A program made the position numbers and the translations under genes. Source: Musa acuminata AAA Group (lineage: Eukaryota; Streptophyta; Magnoliopsida; Zingiberales; Musaceae). Taken from it: a DNA stretch of 64,000 nt. This document shows positions 1 through 11,408 of the stretch, piece after piece. The stretch is taken from the NCBI RefSeq assembly GCF_036884655.1, contig NC_088340.1, positions 33,390,501-33,454,500 of the forward strand, written 5' to 3'. A model generated the notes under the pieces. That model was not told the DNA's origin, did not search any database, and worked only from the letters and a program-made list of their open reading frames with translations. Numbering within the stretch: the first letter of the stretch is position 1; each line of letters begins with the position of its first letter.

Positions 1-1779
1 CTCCCCCAAGTCCGGCAGCCTGCCGGAGAGGTCGTTGAAGGAGAAATCGGCGGCGGTGAGGCTCCTCATCGCCGCGATCGACCTCGGCATCGGCCCGTTC
101 AATCCATTGCGCGATAGATTCAGATAGTTCAGTATCCCGATTCCGGCGATCTCCGGCGGGATGGGGCCGGAGAGGTTGTTCTGGCTCAGATCGAGGTAGG
201 TGAGCTGGCGGCAAGCTCCGACCTCCGGCGGGATCGAGCCCGATAGCCCATTGCGGCTAAGGTCGAGCTTGACCACATGGCGCAACGAGCCGATCGAACC
301 GGGGACCGGACCGGTCAATCGATTGCCGCTAACTAGCAAGGTTTGGACGGAAGATAGGTTGCGAATCGAGGAAGGAAGCGGTCCAGTGAGCGAATTATCT
401 GAGAGGTTGAGTTGGACCAACTCGGTCGGACTCTGGTCAGGGTTAGAGTTCTCTGGGATTGGACCGGAGAGGTAGTTGGCTTGGAGCTCTAATAGGTTGA
501 GCCGTGGCAAGTAGAGGAGGCCGGAAGGGATGCTTCCATTGAGATGATTCTGACCGAGCCTCGCTCTGGTTAGGCTCAAACACTCGCCTAAGCTCTCAGG
601 GATGGGACCAAACAAGGAGTTCCTCAAGAGGATGAGGACTTTGAGCCTGTTGAACGGGCAGAGGTTTGAGGGGATCTTACCGGTGAACCTGTTCGACGAA
701 ATGTCGAGCACGCTGATGTGGCCGCCGGCGCCGAGCTTCTGTGGTATGCCGCCGGTGAAGTTGTTCATGAAGAGCTGGAGAGTGTCCAGTTTGGGCAGCT
801 CAGCGACGAACTCCGGCACCGGCCCGTGCAAACGGTTCATGAAGAGGTTGAGGAGGCTCAGCTCGGTGAGCGCGGCGAGCTGCTGCGGGACTTCTCCTGT
901 GAGCTCGTTGTTGGACAGGTCGAGCGAGACCAGCCTCGTGAGGTTCCCGAGTGACAGCGGCAGCGGGCCGGATAATTCGTTGGTGTGGAGGAAGAGGGTG
1001 TCGAGGTTGGTCAAGTAGCCGATCTGGTGGGGAATTCCGCCGCCAAGGCCGCAGCTCGACAGGTCGAGATGGGCTAGATTGACCAACTTCCCGAGTTCGA
1101 CAGGAATGCCGCCGTCGAACACATTGTAGTAGCCCAAGTAGAGCTGCTTGAGGCCTGTGAGATTGCCCAGTTCGCTGGGAATTCGACCTCGGAGATCATT
1201 GCCGTTCAGCGAGAGGTACTCTAAAGCAGCTAAGCTTCCATAGGTCACCGGGATTCTTCCAGTGAAGTAGTTGCCACCGAGGTCCAGGTACTTGAGCCTC
1301 CTCAAATCTGCGACGCCGAGCGGTAACGAGGCCGTGAAGTTGTTGTCGTAGGCGTCGAACACCTCCAAGCTCGGCAGGCTGGTGTAGTTCCAATCGAGCC
1401 CGCCGTTGAACTGATTGGAAGAGATGTTGAGGTATCGGAGACCAGGCAAGTTCGCCACCGTGATCTCACCTTGGAGATGGTTCCCGGAAAGGGAGAGGTT
1501 GACAAGGGAGTCAATGCCAGAGATCTCGACCGGAACGGAGCCGGAAATGTTGAGGTCGGAGATATCGATCCCGACGACGCGATCGTGCTCGCACCGGACT
1601 CCGAACCACGAGCAGACGAAGACCACATTGGAAGTGTTCCAGCTCTCTAGTTCTGGGGTGGAACCACGGAATCCTTCTCTTATAGAAGCTAACGCTAAGG
1701 CATCACTCTGAAGCGTAGTGCAAGTGCAAGAACTTAGAAGAGCTAACAGGGTAACAAGAAACAGAGGAACAGGGTCCAT
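1..1779 (-). CDS. BAM3: BAM3-like LRR receptor-like serine/threonine kinase, N-terminal part (cut by window edge)
   Basis: Reading the minus strand from the ATG at 1779 gives 593 uninterrupted codons that run off the left edge. Seen: a hydrophobic signal peptide (about residues 1-22), a plant LRR N-cap with the W-x-G-V-x-C motif near residue 60, then about 20 consecutive 24-residue leucine-rich repeats (xxLxxLxxLxLSxNxLxGxIP). The stretches LDLGGNYF, SLNGNDLRGRIP and QLYLGYYN, and SLTAADFSFNDLSG near the edge, are typical of the CLAVATA1/BAM clade and closest in my memory to BAM3. Known for the family: plasma-membrane receptors of CLE peptides; BAM3 senses CLE45 during protophloem differentiation. 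The transmembrane and kinase parts should lie left of the window and cannot be checked. No intron is seen in this part. BAM3 rather than BAM1/2 is likely, not proven. Confidence 0.9.
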   Translation of the reverse strand, partial: MDPVPLFLVTLLALLSSCTCTTLQSDALALASIREGFRGSTPELESWNTSNVVFVCSWFGVRCEHDRVVGIDISDLNISGSVPVEISGIDSLVNLSLSGNHLQGEITVANLPGLRYLNISSNQFNGGLDWNYTSLPSLEVFDAYDNNFTASLPLGVADLRRLKYLDLGGNYFTGRIPVTYGSLAALEYLSLNGNDLRGRIPSELGNLTGLKQLYLGYYNVFDGGIPVELGKLVNLAHLDLSSCGLGGGIPHQIGYLTNLDTLFLHTNELSGPLPLSLGNLTRLVSLDLSNNELTGEVPQQLAALTELSLLNLFMNRLHGPVPEFVAELPKLDTLQLFMNNFTGGIPQKLGAGGHISVLDISSNRFTGKIPSNLCPFNRLKVLILLRNSLFGPIPESLGECLSLTRARLGQNHLNGSIPSGLLYLPRLNLLELQANYLSGPIPENSNPDQSPTELVQLNLSDNSLTGPLPSSIRNLSSVQTLLVSGNRLTGPVPGSIGSLRHVVKLDLSRNGLSGSIPPEVGACRQLTYLDLSQNNLSGPIPPEIAGIGILNYLNLSRNGLNGPMPRSIAAMRSLTAADFSFNDLSGRLPDLGE

Positions 1780-2163
1780 CTCCTGAGGTTTCTTCTTCTT
1801 GGATCTTCTAGTTGGACATGGTCTTGTGGTCATTGGAGTTCGAAGGATGGAGGACAGAAATGGAGTGTTAAGTGTGCAGAGAAGCATACAAGGCTAAGGA
1901 AAGGGAGAGGAGATGAGATAAGAGAAGCTTCAGAGGGTAGTGGTATGGGAGCAGAGGCATCTTTGGAGGAGAGACTTCAGAGTGAAGGAAGAAGAGGATA
2001 TGGAATAAGTACCTCTTCTATTTTTATGTTCAGCAAGAGAGTAATGCTTGCTGATGTGTTGATTCTCCTGCTGCTCTGCTCATGGTTTTGCGTGTAGGAA
2101 GTGGCTGATGGCTGTGGTTAGAGGTTCACTGCTTATGCCACTTAAGATGGGCAAAAGAAGCAG

Positions 2164-2164
<1 letters not shown>

Positions 2165-2209
<45 letters not shown>
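2165..2209. repeat. (AG)n microsatellite upstream of the BAM3-like gene
   Basis: About 22 uninterrupted AG units. On the minus (sense) strand of the neighbouring receptor gene this is a CT tract about 390-430 bases upstream of its ATG, a common position for CT-rich tracts in plant 5' leaders and core promoters. A regulatory role is inference only. Confidence 0.9.
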
Positions 2210-2211
<2 letters not shown>

Positions 2212-5161
2212 ATGGGAGAGCTGATTTAAATTCTATTAGCAGGACAAAAACACTAGTGCATTGGCTGCAGATTGCCTCTTTTTATGCTCAATGTTCTTCA
2301 CCCAGCCCTCTCTGGATCTGTTGGCGAAGGTAGAACAAGCTTGATATTGAATGATCCTGTTCCAAAACCAGAGATCCAACATCAATTTGTCTTTGACCAA
2401 CAAAGATTCATAGTTATGGTCAACTCAAGTGAGTCAGGAAACATGATGTTCGTATGGAACTAGTTACATGAGATCACTAGTTTACACACAGGCATTGGTT
2501 CCGGCATCCTCCTGCTCTACTCACTTCAGAACCGTACACTGCCATTACAAGTCAATCTTGTGTCACAAGATCTCACCAAAACTGAGTGGTCACTGTATGG
2601 TTTCACTCACATAGATGCAAGTGCAAATGGATTACTATGCAGTTGATGATGGCTGAACTATCATTTCAAAAAGCCTACTTCAAATTGGGGTTTTGGCAGG
2701 AGGAGGATGAATCATCATGGCAAGGAATCATTGAAGCTTTTGTGAGCTTTATTCTTTGCCTCTTCCTTCCCCACCCCAAGGATATGTAATCTTAAAGAGA
2801 AGGCTAGAAAAGCAAAGGAGAGAAAATGTGGGGTTAAATCCCCTCCCACTCCACATGGGAAAGAAAGCTCTTGTATCGTATGGATTCAGATCGGTGCATG
2901 ATCTCCTTTCTCCCTCTGCCTTTCTAAAGTAGCCTTATTCCTCTCTTAGATCTCCTTTTTACTACTGCAGACTTTTGTGACTCACCCTTCCAAGTCCCTT
3001 AGCAAGGGTGACTCTGTTTTCTGAGAGATCACAATACGAGCCTTTATTTCATTACAGTGCAAGAAGCGAGTGGTCTGTCACTGGGGTTCACACACCACTA
3101 AATGACCGAGGCAGGTTGATGGATTGCCAGTGGTTTAGGCAACAAGTTCTTTCTTTCTGAAAGACCATTCTGAATCCGTATGCACAGAAAGATTCATCAA
3201 AGATGAGATACGGAATGATGGTGAGTAAATGCATTGAGTTCTATAGTTTGAGTTTGATGAATACGGTAAGGATTCTTTGCTTCTTCCATGCTGCTGCCCT
3301 TCTTCCTACAGCTTCAGAGGGCATCAACAGGCTTTCTTACAGGAAGATCACTTTATGAACTTAGTAGACTGGCCTAATGAGGTCTGCAAATAAGCACTTA
3401 TGTACTGCTTCATCCAGACACAGGTAATTTGCGATTGCAGACACTTTGGTTCGGGAGAGGGATTTAGCGTTTCACATCGATGGTCTCAGTAAAAGGAAGA
3501 TTGAAATGCCACTTTTTGTGTCGAAAACATCATATCATAATCATACTCTGCCATCAGCTGAATGATTGCCGAGTGGAACACTACTCCCCTATCTTTCTTT
3601 GATATCCCATGCACATTGATATCTGCCAAAAAGCTGGTCTTCATTCGTGGAGGAGATGGAGATGAAGGCCATCTAAAAGCTAAAGCGCAAGGCACAGCCT
3701 TTTTTATCTTTGTTGCATGGTGCACTTCAGCTTATATTATATTGAATGAAAGGAGGCCATCATCATAGGGAAGAAAGTAAAGCAGGAACACAGAGTTCTT
3801 CCTCGAGATCTATACACGCTTTGGAGCTCAGTCTGCCTTCCAGGAGAAGAGAGTATCTATGGAAGGTGCCAAGGTTCTCCCTTTGTGCTGCAACGAATGA
3901 CATGAGAGGTGAAAGGATCTGAATGAGGACATGAGCTTCATTGTTTGAATGCCTGTTCATTTGATTTCTGCTGTGTCTCGGCACACAGTCACAAGAAACA
4001 AACATCTCAAGAGTCCAGCCTTCGGACATACGATCAGAGGATGAAGACAAACAGCCCATGCTATGTTCACCACCATGACACGGTTGAACTCTTCCTCACA
4101 TAATCTGCACACCCTGCTTTGTTTGCTTGCGTTCAAGTTGTATGTGCCGCTGCTGCTGTTGTTGCTCAGGTATCTTAACACCCCTCTCTGCATCAAGTTT
4201 GCCTGCCAGTGATCTATAAAAGAAAGGGAAACTTTGTCTCTTATCTCTGCTGCCACTTCTTCCAAATTGTAATGGCAGGAAGGTACGCTGTTCACGTCGC
4301 AGAAGGACGGCTGACATCTGAATCTGTATCTATCTATCTATCATACTCTTAAAGTATGAAATGTATGCAATGCTCGAATTCAAAAGACAAGATTGGGTCA
4401 CTGGAACGAAGGTCAATGATGGTGATCCAGATTTCTTGACTGCAAATGACATCGATGGAATCCAAGATTAAAACAATATTTTGTAGAATTGTTTTAAGTT
4501 GAGCTAATTAAACTGTGTGTGAATGGCCTTGGATTGATTGATTGTGACTCATAATAATGTTCTACAGCTCAATATGTAGGTCAGTGCTCAAAGAAGACTT
4601 GAATATGAACAAGTGGCCCCATCTCTCTTCTTCTCCCTTGCAGCAGTCATTAGTCCAACATAAGAGTATCTAACTGTAGCTTTCATGGTATTACCATGAC
4701 TGTTTATCCCAATAAAAATATACTTTTTTTTTTATTGCATTGCAAATTGTGATTTAAAAGGGTAAGACCAAATCATTGATACAAAGTGGGAACATGTTTT
4801 GCATTACTCTATGGTATTATCAGAGGTCAGATATTATATCTTCTCCATCTACAGCTTTGTGATGTGGATCCAAACACTTTATTTGCTGAGAAAATATGCA
4901 TTTTTTTGGGCAACTTGATACACTCAGAGATTGATGAAGACTGGACAAAGCATGACCTCCCTTGGTTTTGGTGAATAAAGTAGTTAAATATATGTTCTTC
5001 TGACCAACATCTATCAAAAGTCAAAAACAGCTTATCTTCATCTCATTAATCACTTGCTGCTTCCTCACATAATGGCTGGAGTAGATTGACATAGAAGACT
5101 GGTGATGGAAGGACTTGTGATTCTATTCTTTTCTATCAACAACTCCAAGAGAAGAAGAAAA
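2210..5161. other. intergenic stretch, no gene recognised
   Basis: Only short ORFs under about 115 codons occur, on both strands and often overlapping each other (for example around 3486-3768 and 3957-4317). None shows a recognisable domain. Short TATC runs lie near 4325. An unannotated non-coding transcript cannot be excluded. Confidence 0.6.
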
Positions 5162-5700
5162 TGTTGAGCATGTTTGGACTTGTTGAGTTTGGTTGGCGAT
5201 GTTCACAGAGAGTCTTCAAACTTGGCTTGCTACTCCCTCTGCTCATGATTGATTTGTAGACACAAAAAACCAATTGTTTCTGCACCTCACCAGATTGATC
5301 TTTCTTGGATTCGCCTCTCTGGGTATGGGAGGACCCAATAGCTTCTGTTCTTGAGGTTTATGCTTGATAATAGTCAAGATCTTTCCAACTATATGAAAAA
5401 ATATCGTAGATCTCCCTTCTAACATGTATAAATAGGGAGTATTGTATTGTGTATTGTTTCAACTCAATACAATCTTCTTCTTTATATTTTATTTCTATCT
5501 ATCATGGAATCAGACCGTCGTGATAACAATCTCAACAACAACCAAAATCTACTTAACTACATGAGGAAATATCGTAAATCTATTAAGAAAAATCCTTCTA
5601 AATTTTTTTCTTTAAATAGAGAGTATTGTGTATTGTTTCAACTTAATGTAATCTTGTATTTCATATTTATCAACACTCGATGGCTTCTCTGTCCAAAAGA
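5162..5700 (+). mobile_element. short LTR-retrotransposon remnant (LTR end, primer-binding site, second LTR-like piece)
   Basis: The sequence ending TATCA at 5504 is followed at once by TGGAATCAGACC, close to the initiator-Met tRNA primer-binding site TGGTATCAGAGC used by Copia elements. The 110 bases before it (from about 5389: ACTATATGAAAAAATATCG, then a TATAAATA-like box and GTATTGTTTCAACTCAAT) recur in diverged form from about 5556 (ACTACATGAGGAAATATCG, then GTATTGTTTCAACTTAAT). That fits two LTR pieces around a very short interior, as in TRIM-type miniature elements or a deleted Copia. The outer start at 5162 (TGTTGAG) is a guess. Confidence 0.45.
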
Positions 5701-6595
5701 AGAGGTAAACATGGAAAGGTCAAATAGGTTTGAGGTGGGGGGGGGAGGGGGGCCTAAACAACCACCGTCTTATGTGCGGTTGTCATGATCTGCACGCTTC
5801 CTTCAGAAGCTGACAAGCCTTTCCAAAGTCCTCAACCAAAAATGCCAAACCCCACCAACCCTATCCTTCCATTAGATATTCAAGGAGAAGACTCGAGTAT
5901 GGTTTGGGCCACAGAAGTGCTTCTTACTTGGTGTTTGAAGATTCCACATTTCCATTGTCTATATCAGTTTGCTGGCTGCAAGAATCTGATTACATGTATG
6001 ATGCTATCATTGCTGATGGTGAGATCGATAAGTTCTTCTACCGCGACTGCTTTACATCCTCTCAATCCCATCACTTGCCATGCTTCGTTCTTTGTGTTCA
6101 AAAGCCAAAGCAAAATCCTTCTTTTCCAGAATATTATGTCAATAGTGATTCTCATCATTTCTCTCTAGCGAAGTTCTCATCATTTCTCTTTTTATCTTCG
6201 GGTTGTGAGAGAGACTAAATCTTTGCATCATCATCAGATTGGCGACCCCTTCTCCACGGTCCTTTTGACAATAGACAGCTAACAACAGATCGAGTATGGA
6301 ATGAGTCAGACGAGACTTTGTGGCTGAAGGGAACTCAGAAAGAGTATTCCTGAGAGGTTCTTACACGATGGACTTGGTCTGTGCCACTGACATACCTAAA
6401 CCCGCGTCTGCACCGTCTTCAACCCCAACAAAACCATCACCTCCCACCCCTTGGAATTAACAATGATCCGAAAGACGAGTTCAATTCTTCAAGCTCATCT
6501 TCCTCTCTTTCTCTCTCCCCCACTATTCCTCCTCGTTCCGTCTCTTCCTGTGTTACGATGATATACGCCATCCTCTTTGCCGCCCTTCGCCTCCA
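5701..6595. other. upstream region and probable 5' leader of the CCR4-like gene
   Basis: There is a G-rich run at about 5735-5752 and short ORFs of up to 127 codons with no recognised product. A CT-rich stretch at about 6490-6545 just before the kinase ATG looks like a plant 5' leader. Confidence 0.5.
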
Positions 6596-8953
6596 ATGCG
6601 TCCTCCAAGCTTCGTGCTCCTCCTAGTCCTTCTTTCGATCTCTTTGCCGGCCAGTGTTGCTTCTCCTCTGTCGACGGTAGCTATATCCCGTGCGTCCAAC
6701 ACGACGGTGGTTTGTGCTGTGGTTCGTTCCATAGCCAACGATGAGTACGAGCTTAGTTGCACCAGCCTGCCCACGGGGCTCCAACTCACGTACACGTCGG
6801 GCAACATCTCCTCCTCGGCCATCGCTGGCGGTGAGGGATTCCTGTGTTTCCTCCGCATGTCCACCAATGTCTCCACCATGGTGTGGTGGGGCTTCTATCA
6901 GGAATCCGACTACTATGGCTCGTCGCGGGACTACAAGAGGGTCTACCGTGGGCCGCCCCTCGCTGACCTCTCGGCTGGAGACTCGCGTGTTTGCGGCATC
7001 CATGCCGGAGGCCGCCCCATTTGCTGGCGATGGAAGCAGCTGGTCTTCCCGGAGGGGGTAAGATTCTCTGACATCGCCGTCGGCCGGGACTTCGTCTGCG
7101 GATTGTTACGGGGCTCCATGGAGATCCGGTGCTTCGGAAATGACACCGGCGTCGTGGGCCACGAGCCGACGGGGTCGTATCGGACGATCGCCGCCGGATC
7201 CCGGCACGCCTGCGCGGTGTCCAGGGAAGGCAAACTGGTCTGCTGGGGAACAGGGGCGCCAGCAATGGGAGCGACTCCGTCCGAGATCAGCTCATTGGCC
7301 TTGGGGGAGAACAAGACGTGCGCCCTCGGAAGCCAAGGAAGAGTGACGTGCTGGGGAGAGAGGTCGAATTTGCCGTGCAGCTTCAACGACACCCAGTTCA
7401 TGGCGATTCAAGCGAAGGGCAGCGCCATCTGTGGGATCCTCAGGGTGGACTACTCGTTGTATTGTTGGGGCAGCGACGTTTTCGATCACAATCCGGTCGT
7501 CTACGCGAACGTGTTGCCCGGCACTTGCGTGCCGATATCTAGTTGTCGCTGCGGCGTCCTGGAAGGCTCCGGCACACTGTGCGACAGAGGAAGCGCCGTC
7601 TGCCGTCTATGCGAGCCCGAGAAAATATCGAATCCGACGGCATCTCCGACTCCTTCCTCTCCTCCTCCTCCTCCATCGACAAACAGAGCCGAGGCTTCTC
7701 ACAAGAGGAGAACGGTTTTCGTGGTGATAGGCTCCGTCGGGCTGGCCCTCGGGGTTGCGGCATCGTTCTGCTTCTGTCTGCTCCACTTCGGTCGATGCAA
7801 TGGCCGCGTCCACGACTTGGGCGGAATGCACAGCGCGGCGGCAGGGGCGCTGCCTCCGGCCGTTCCGTCAGCGCTCGCGAGGCCGCACGGCTCGGAAACC
7901 TCGCACACGCCGATCGAGTGGCGATTTAGCTCGCTGGTCGGCGGAGGCCGCAGTCCCATGGTGGAGGAATTCCCGCTGTCAGTCCTCCTCGCCGCGACCG
8001 ACAACTTCGCAGAGTCCCACAAGACCGGCTCCGGCAGCTTCGGGTCGGTCTACCGAGCCACGCTGGACGACGGCCGCGTCGTGGCCATCAAGCGGGCCGA
8101 GACGTCGGCCTCGACGTCGAACACCCCCGCCGCCCCCGCATCAGCAGCGGCCGAGAACAAGCGCCACGACAAGGAGTCGGCGTTCCTCTCCGAGCTCGCC
8201 CTCCTCTCAAGGGTGAACCATAAGAACCTGGTGCGCCTGCTGGGCTACTGCAAGCAGGGCGCGGAGCGCGTCCTCGTCTACGAGTTCATGACCAACGGCA
8301 CACTCCACGACCAGCTCCACAAGCTCCCGGGCGCCAGCCTCGCGTCGTGGAGCGCGCGTCTCCGGGTCGCGCTCGACGCCGCACGCGGGCTCGAGTACCT
8401 CCACACCTACGCCGTCCCTCCCATCATCCACCGTGACATCAAGTCCTCCAACATCCTGCTCGACGACACATGGACGGCCAAGGTCTCCGATTTCGGCCTC
8501 TCCCTAATGAACCCGGTCGACGAGGAACAGGGTCCGGTCCGGACCGCCGGCACGGTCGGCTACATGGACCCCGAGTACTATCGCCTCCAGCACCTGACCG
8601 CCAAGAGCGACGTCTACAGCTTCGGCGTCGTGCTACTGGAGCTGCTCACCGGGTGCAAGGTGATCCGGCGGTACGACGACAGCGGCACGCCAAAGAACAT
8701 AGTGGAGTTCGCGGTGCCGCACATCGTGGCCCACGACATCCGCCGGGTGCTCGACCCGAACCTCCCGCCCCCGATACCGAGCGAGATCGAGGCGGTCACC
8801 TACGTCGGCTACCTGGCGATCGACTGCGTGAGTCCGGAGGGCCGAGAGCGGCCGACCATGACCGAGGTCGTCGACGGGCTGGAGCGGGCCGTGGCGGCTT
8901 GCGACACGCCGGCTGGGTCCCTGGACCGGTCCACCACGGTCCGGTCCATCTGA
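6596..8953 (+). CDS. CCR4: CRINKLY4-related receptor-like serine/threonine kinase (CCR4 type), single exon
   Basis: This intronless 785-residue ORF starts with a signal peptide (about 1-23). The ectodomain has five readable crinkly/RCC1-like repeats, each with a Cys-Gly/Ala-hydrophobic start and a CW-G or CFG end, predicted to form a beta-propeller. A short Cys-rich segment follows (about 305-342), then a Pro/Ser stalk and a transmembrane helix (about 373-394). The kinase is complete: glycine loop GSGSFGSVY near 476, VAIK lysine at 499, HRDIKSSN with catalytic Asp at about 614, DFG at 632, and GTVGYMDPEYY in the activation loop. All catalytic residues are present, so it should be active. Known for the family: plasma-membrane kinases related to maize CR4 and Arabidopsis ACR4, linked to epidermal differentiation and cytokinin responses. 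Length fits CCR4 (about 750 residues). Very high GC at third positions contrasts with neighbouring genes. CCR3 is the alternative name. Confidence 0.92.
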   Translation: MRPPSFVLLLVLLSISLPASVASPLSTVAISRASNTTVVCAVVRSIANDEYELSCTSLPTGLQLTYTSGNISSSAIAGGEGFLCFLRMSTNVSTMVWWGFYQESDYYGSSRDYKRVYRGPPLADLSAGDSRVCGIHAGGRPICWRWKQLVFPEGVRFSDIAVGRDFVCGLLRGSMEIRCFGNDTGVVGHEPTGSYRTIAAGSRHACAVSREGKLVCWGTGAPAMGATPSEISSLALGENKTCALGSQGRVTCWGERSNLPCSFNDTQFMAIQAKGSAICGILRVDYSLYCWGSDVFDHNPVVYANVLPGTCVPISSCRCGVLEGSGTLCDRGSAVCRLCEPEKISNPTASPTPSSPPPPPSTNRAEASHKRRTVFVVIGSVGLALGVAASFCFCLLHFGRCNGRVHDLGGMHSAAAGALPPAVPSALARPHGSETSHTPIEWRFSSLVGGGRSPMVEEFPLSVLLAATDNFAESHKTGSGSFGSVYRATLDDGRVVAIKRAETSASTSNTPAAPASAAAENKRHDKESAFLSELALLSRVNHKNLVRLLGYCKQGAERVLVYEFMTNGTLHDQLHKLPGASLASWSARLRVALDAARGLEYLHTYAVPPIIHRDIKSSNILLDDTWTAKVSDFGLSLMNPVDEEQGPVRTAGTVGYMDPEYYRLQHLTAKSDVYSFGVVLLELLTGCKVIRRYDDSGTPKNIVEFAVPHIVAHDIRRVLDPNLPPPIPSEIEAVTYVGYLAIDCVSPEGRERPTMTEVVDGLERAVAACDTPAGSLDRSTTVRSI

Positions 8954-9026
8954 ACCGCAGATGCGAAGCGGCTCGCACGTCTTCCCAAATTTTTTTTTTA
9001 TTTTGTAATCTATAATTCATTGGTTG

Positions 9027-9032
9027 AATAAA
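9027..9032 (+). terminator. polyadenylation signal of the CCR4-like gene
   Basis: AATAAA lies about 74 bases after the kinase stop codon, preceded by a T-rich stretch (8990-9005). Confidence 0.6.
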
Positions 9033-9829
9033 AGATATTTTTATGCCTCTGAGTGCTTTAAAATTCGGGCTACTATGGTTGGAGGAAGATGGTGGGATGT
9101 GACATTTGGCTAGTGGAGTCGTACCCCACTTCTTGCAATCTCATATGGGATGGGGACGCACCAAACCAACGCAAGTCACGGGAACGTGGAAGACCATTCC
9201 CACATATTAAATGTGGCTCGCCAGCAAACAAAGAAAGGACTGATTCAAGCTGTGTTGGCCTGAAGCCATGGGAGAGGCATTCCTGACAATGTTGACTATG
9301 GAAATTAGGTGGATATTTCAGTGTGTGTAATTGATGCCATTGTTTCGAGCATGGCATGGCTGCAGTTTTGGGTTTAGTAGAAGTGAATCCAAGTGAATAC
9401 GTTGGATAGGTCATGTTTCTGGTGGTGTATTATTTTTATTAGGATACCGTTACCATCATTAGGGCATTTGGTACTCTGATGTCAATGTCACTGCATCATT
9501 GCTGGGACGAGTACAATAATGTTTCACCGGTTGGAACCCTAATAAGCTACCTAATTAAATTACTGCAAGCTGTGTGCGGGGCCCCATGCCATGCGCAGGA
9601 TAAATATTTTAATGGTTGGGAGATTGTGGAATCTATAATGTATATTTTAAATTGGATTGAGTTTGATTTGGTCCCCATGTTGAATTAGGATATTGAAGGA
9701 AAAATTAAATTAAAATTTAAATTGATACCGTTCAGATGTGATCAAATATTTATATAGTGGTAGAATCCTTTAAATTATAATTTAATATCAAGTACACCAT
9801 TATTTAATCTTTATTCAAAACACATGGTC
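9033..9829. other. intergenic, nothing recognised
   Basis: Increasingly AT-rich sequence with only short ORFs. No domain, RNA gene or repeat was identified. Confidence 0.6.
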
Positions 9830-11407
9830 ATCACATAATGTGTAAGGTGAAAGGAAAAAATAAATGTCATCATTCACTTATCTGTCCACGTGGGTAAAGA
9901 TCCAAGATAAACGATTATGTGTTACCCCTTATATCACTCATGTGAACAAGAGGCTAAGGAGAAGGTCGGTCTCGAAAATCGTTAGATATTGTGTATAAAA
10001 TATTCAATGAAATATCTTATCCCTTTACGATCATATATGAAAGTTTATATCTAATATAATGAATATAGGGTTACCTTTTTTGACCACTCATGTCCATACT
10101 CAAATATTTTAAATTACTAATTTGGATATCGGAGGGATCGAGTCAGAAAACCTCTTCCGACCTCAATCATCATGCATATGGCACCTTAGGAGATCAACAT
10201 TTTCACCTCGCTCGGACAACCATATATATACGGGTTCAAACCATGTCGAGCTGACTAGAACATCAATGACTTATTTCCTTAATATTTTTAGTGCTAGAAG
10301 AATGGCTGTCACATAAACACACACCTACCAATCCTTACAACGAACGCTTGAGCAAGGAGGCTTTGCTCTCGACCAATAGTATTTTTACTCAAGGGAGGCA
10401 ATAACCACCTTTTTTTGCGCATGAATGCATCAATCTCGATGCAAATATCTATGTGATATTGACGTCTATTTAATAATCTAAATCTCTCACCCTTGGGGAT
10501 GACCCACAAGCCACCTGCTCGTCTCTACTAATGTATTATTAAATCTCACCTAACAAGTGCAAATGCTAACGAGTATGATATAAATCATCACTCCACTTTT
10601 GTCTCATTAACCTAACAAGCGAAACCACCAACTTAGTTATAGCCATCGGCTCAACCATTAGCACCAACACCCATCGAGGTTCCCTAACTCAACGTGGTAT
10701 CAATATCTCATGAGTGCCCAAGACCCATTGAACCACCAGTTAAGGGGCATTTCACTCTATAACCTTAAAATTTAGTAGACCATACCACCATTCTATCCTA
10801 ACTGAATTTGAGACTCAATCGACAAATTCAATGAAGATTCTATGCAGATCCAACTATGGCAAATGGATCAACATCTGGATAAGACATGACAAAAGTTTCA
10901 ACAATCTAAAGAGGAAGTGCTAGTTGTCCCCACCTCTAGTCGGTCATCATTTACCTAGAAAATTTAGAAGGAATCGATCCAATGGACTTTTGTTATAGGC
11001 ATTCGATGGCAATATTGGCTCGATAGAGTACATTGTAACTTTTCATGCTCAAATATCATTGTATGGTACTTCAGATATCCTAATGTATCGTACCCTCCTG
11101 ACCACACTTAGAGGCCTAGCATGAAAATAGTATGCTCGCTTGAAACCACTTTCCATCAGTTCTTTTGTCTAGCAAGCGAGCGAGTTCAAAATTCACTTCC
11201 TTAGGAACGTATGCTCGAGACTATCGATGGCAATACTTATTGGACTTAAGCAAGGGAAGGAAAAAATAGTCGCAAACTTCAACATTCAGTTCACGAGTGA
11301 GATCCAAGGCATGCTAGATACTCATATGTCAACCTTTACGATAGGGCTAAGGCCCTCTCGCCTCTTATAGTCATTAATAGAGAGTCAATCAGTAGCTTTG
11401 TCAAAGT
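9830..11407 (+). mobile_element. decayed Tat-type Gypsy retrotransposon, 5' part (LTR piece, primer site, gag)
   Basis: The bases from about 9830 to 10285 resemble a second copy at 29090-29510 (shared landmarks: CCCA/CACGTGGGT-type start, a block ending in AAATATTTCAT, a stretch before GGATCGAGTCA, ACCATGTC end). They behave like an LTR 3' half. At 10288-10308 comes TTAGTGCTAGAAGAATGGC, resembling the primer-binding region of the intact element nearby (TGGCGCTAGAAGGAGGG). A gag pseudogene follows. The element is cut at 11408 by an unrelated LTR. Confidence 0.6.
10995..11400 (+). pseudogene. Gypsy (Tat-type) gag pseudogene fragment
   Basis: The frame beginning GCA TTC GAT GGC near 11005 reads AFDGNIGSIEY, then FHAQISLYGTSDILMYRTL and TTLRGLA before stops. 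These line up with [29 protein letters not shown] and [10 protein letters not shown] in the intact gag of the element at 15877-26119. Several stop codons interrupt it, so it is not functional. It is on the opposite strand from the intact copy. Confidence 0.75.
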
Positions 11408-11408
11408 G

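Noticed and set aside
3486..4317. Cluster of overlapping ORFs upstream of the BAM3-like gene
   Set aside because: Frames overlap on both strands with low-complexity stretches and no domain; treated as chance.
6553..8799. Many ORFs of 60-180 codons on both strands across the CCR4-like gene
   Set aside because: Shadows of a very GC-rich real gene; only the 785-codon frame has domain content.
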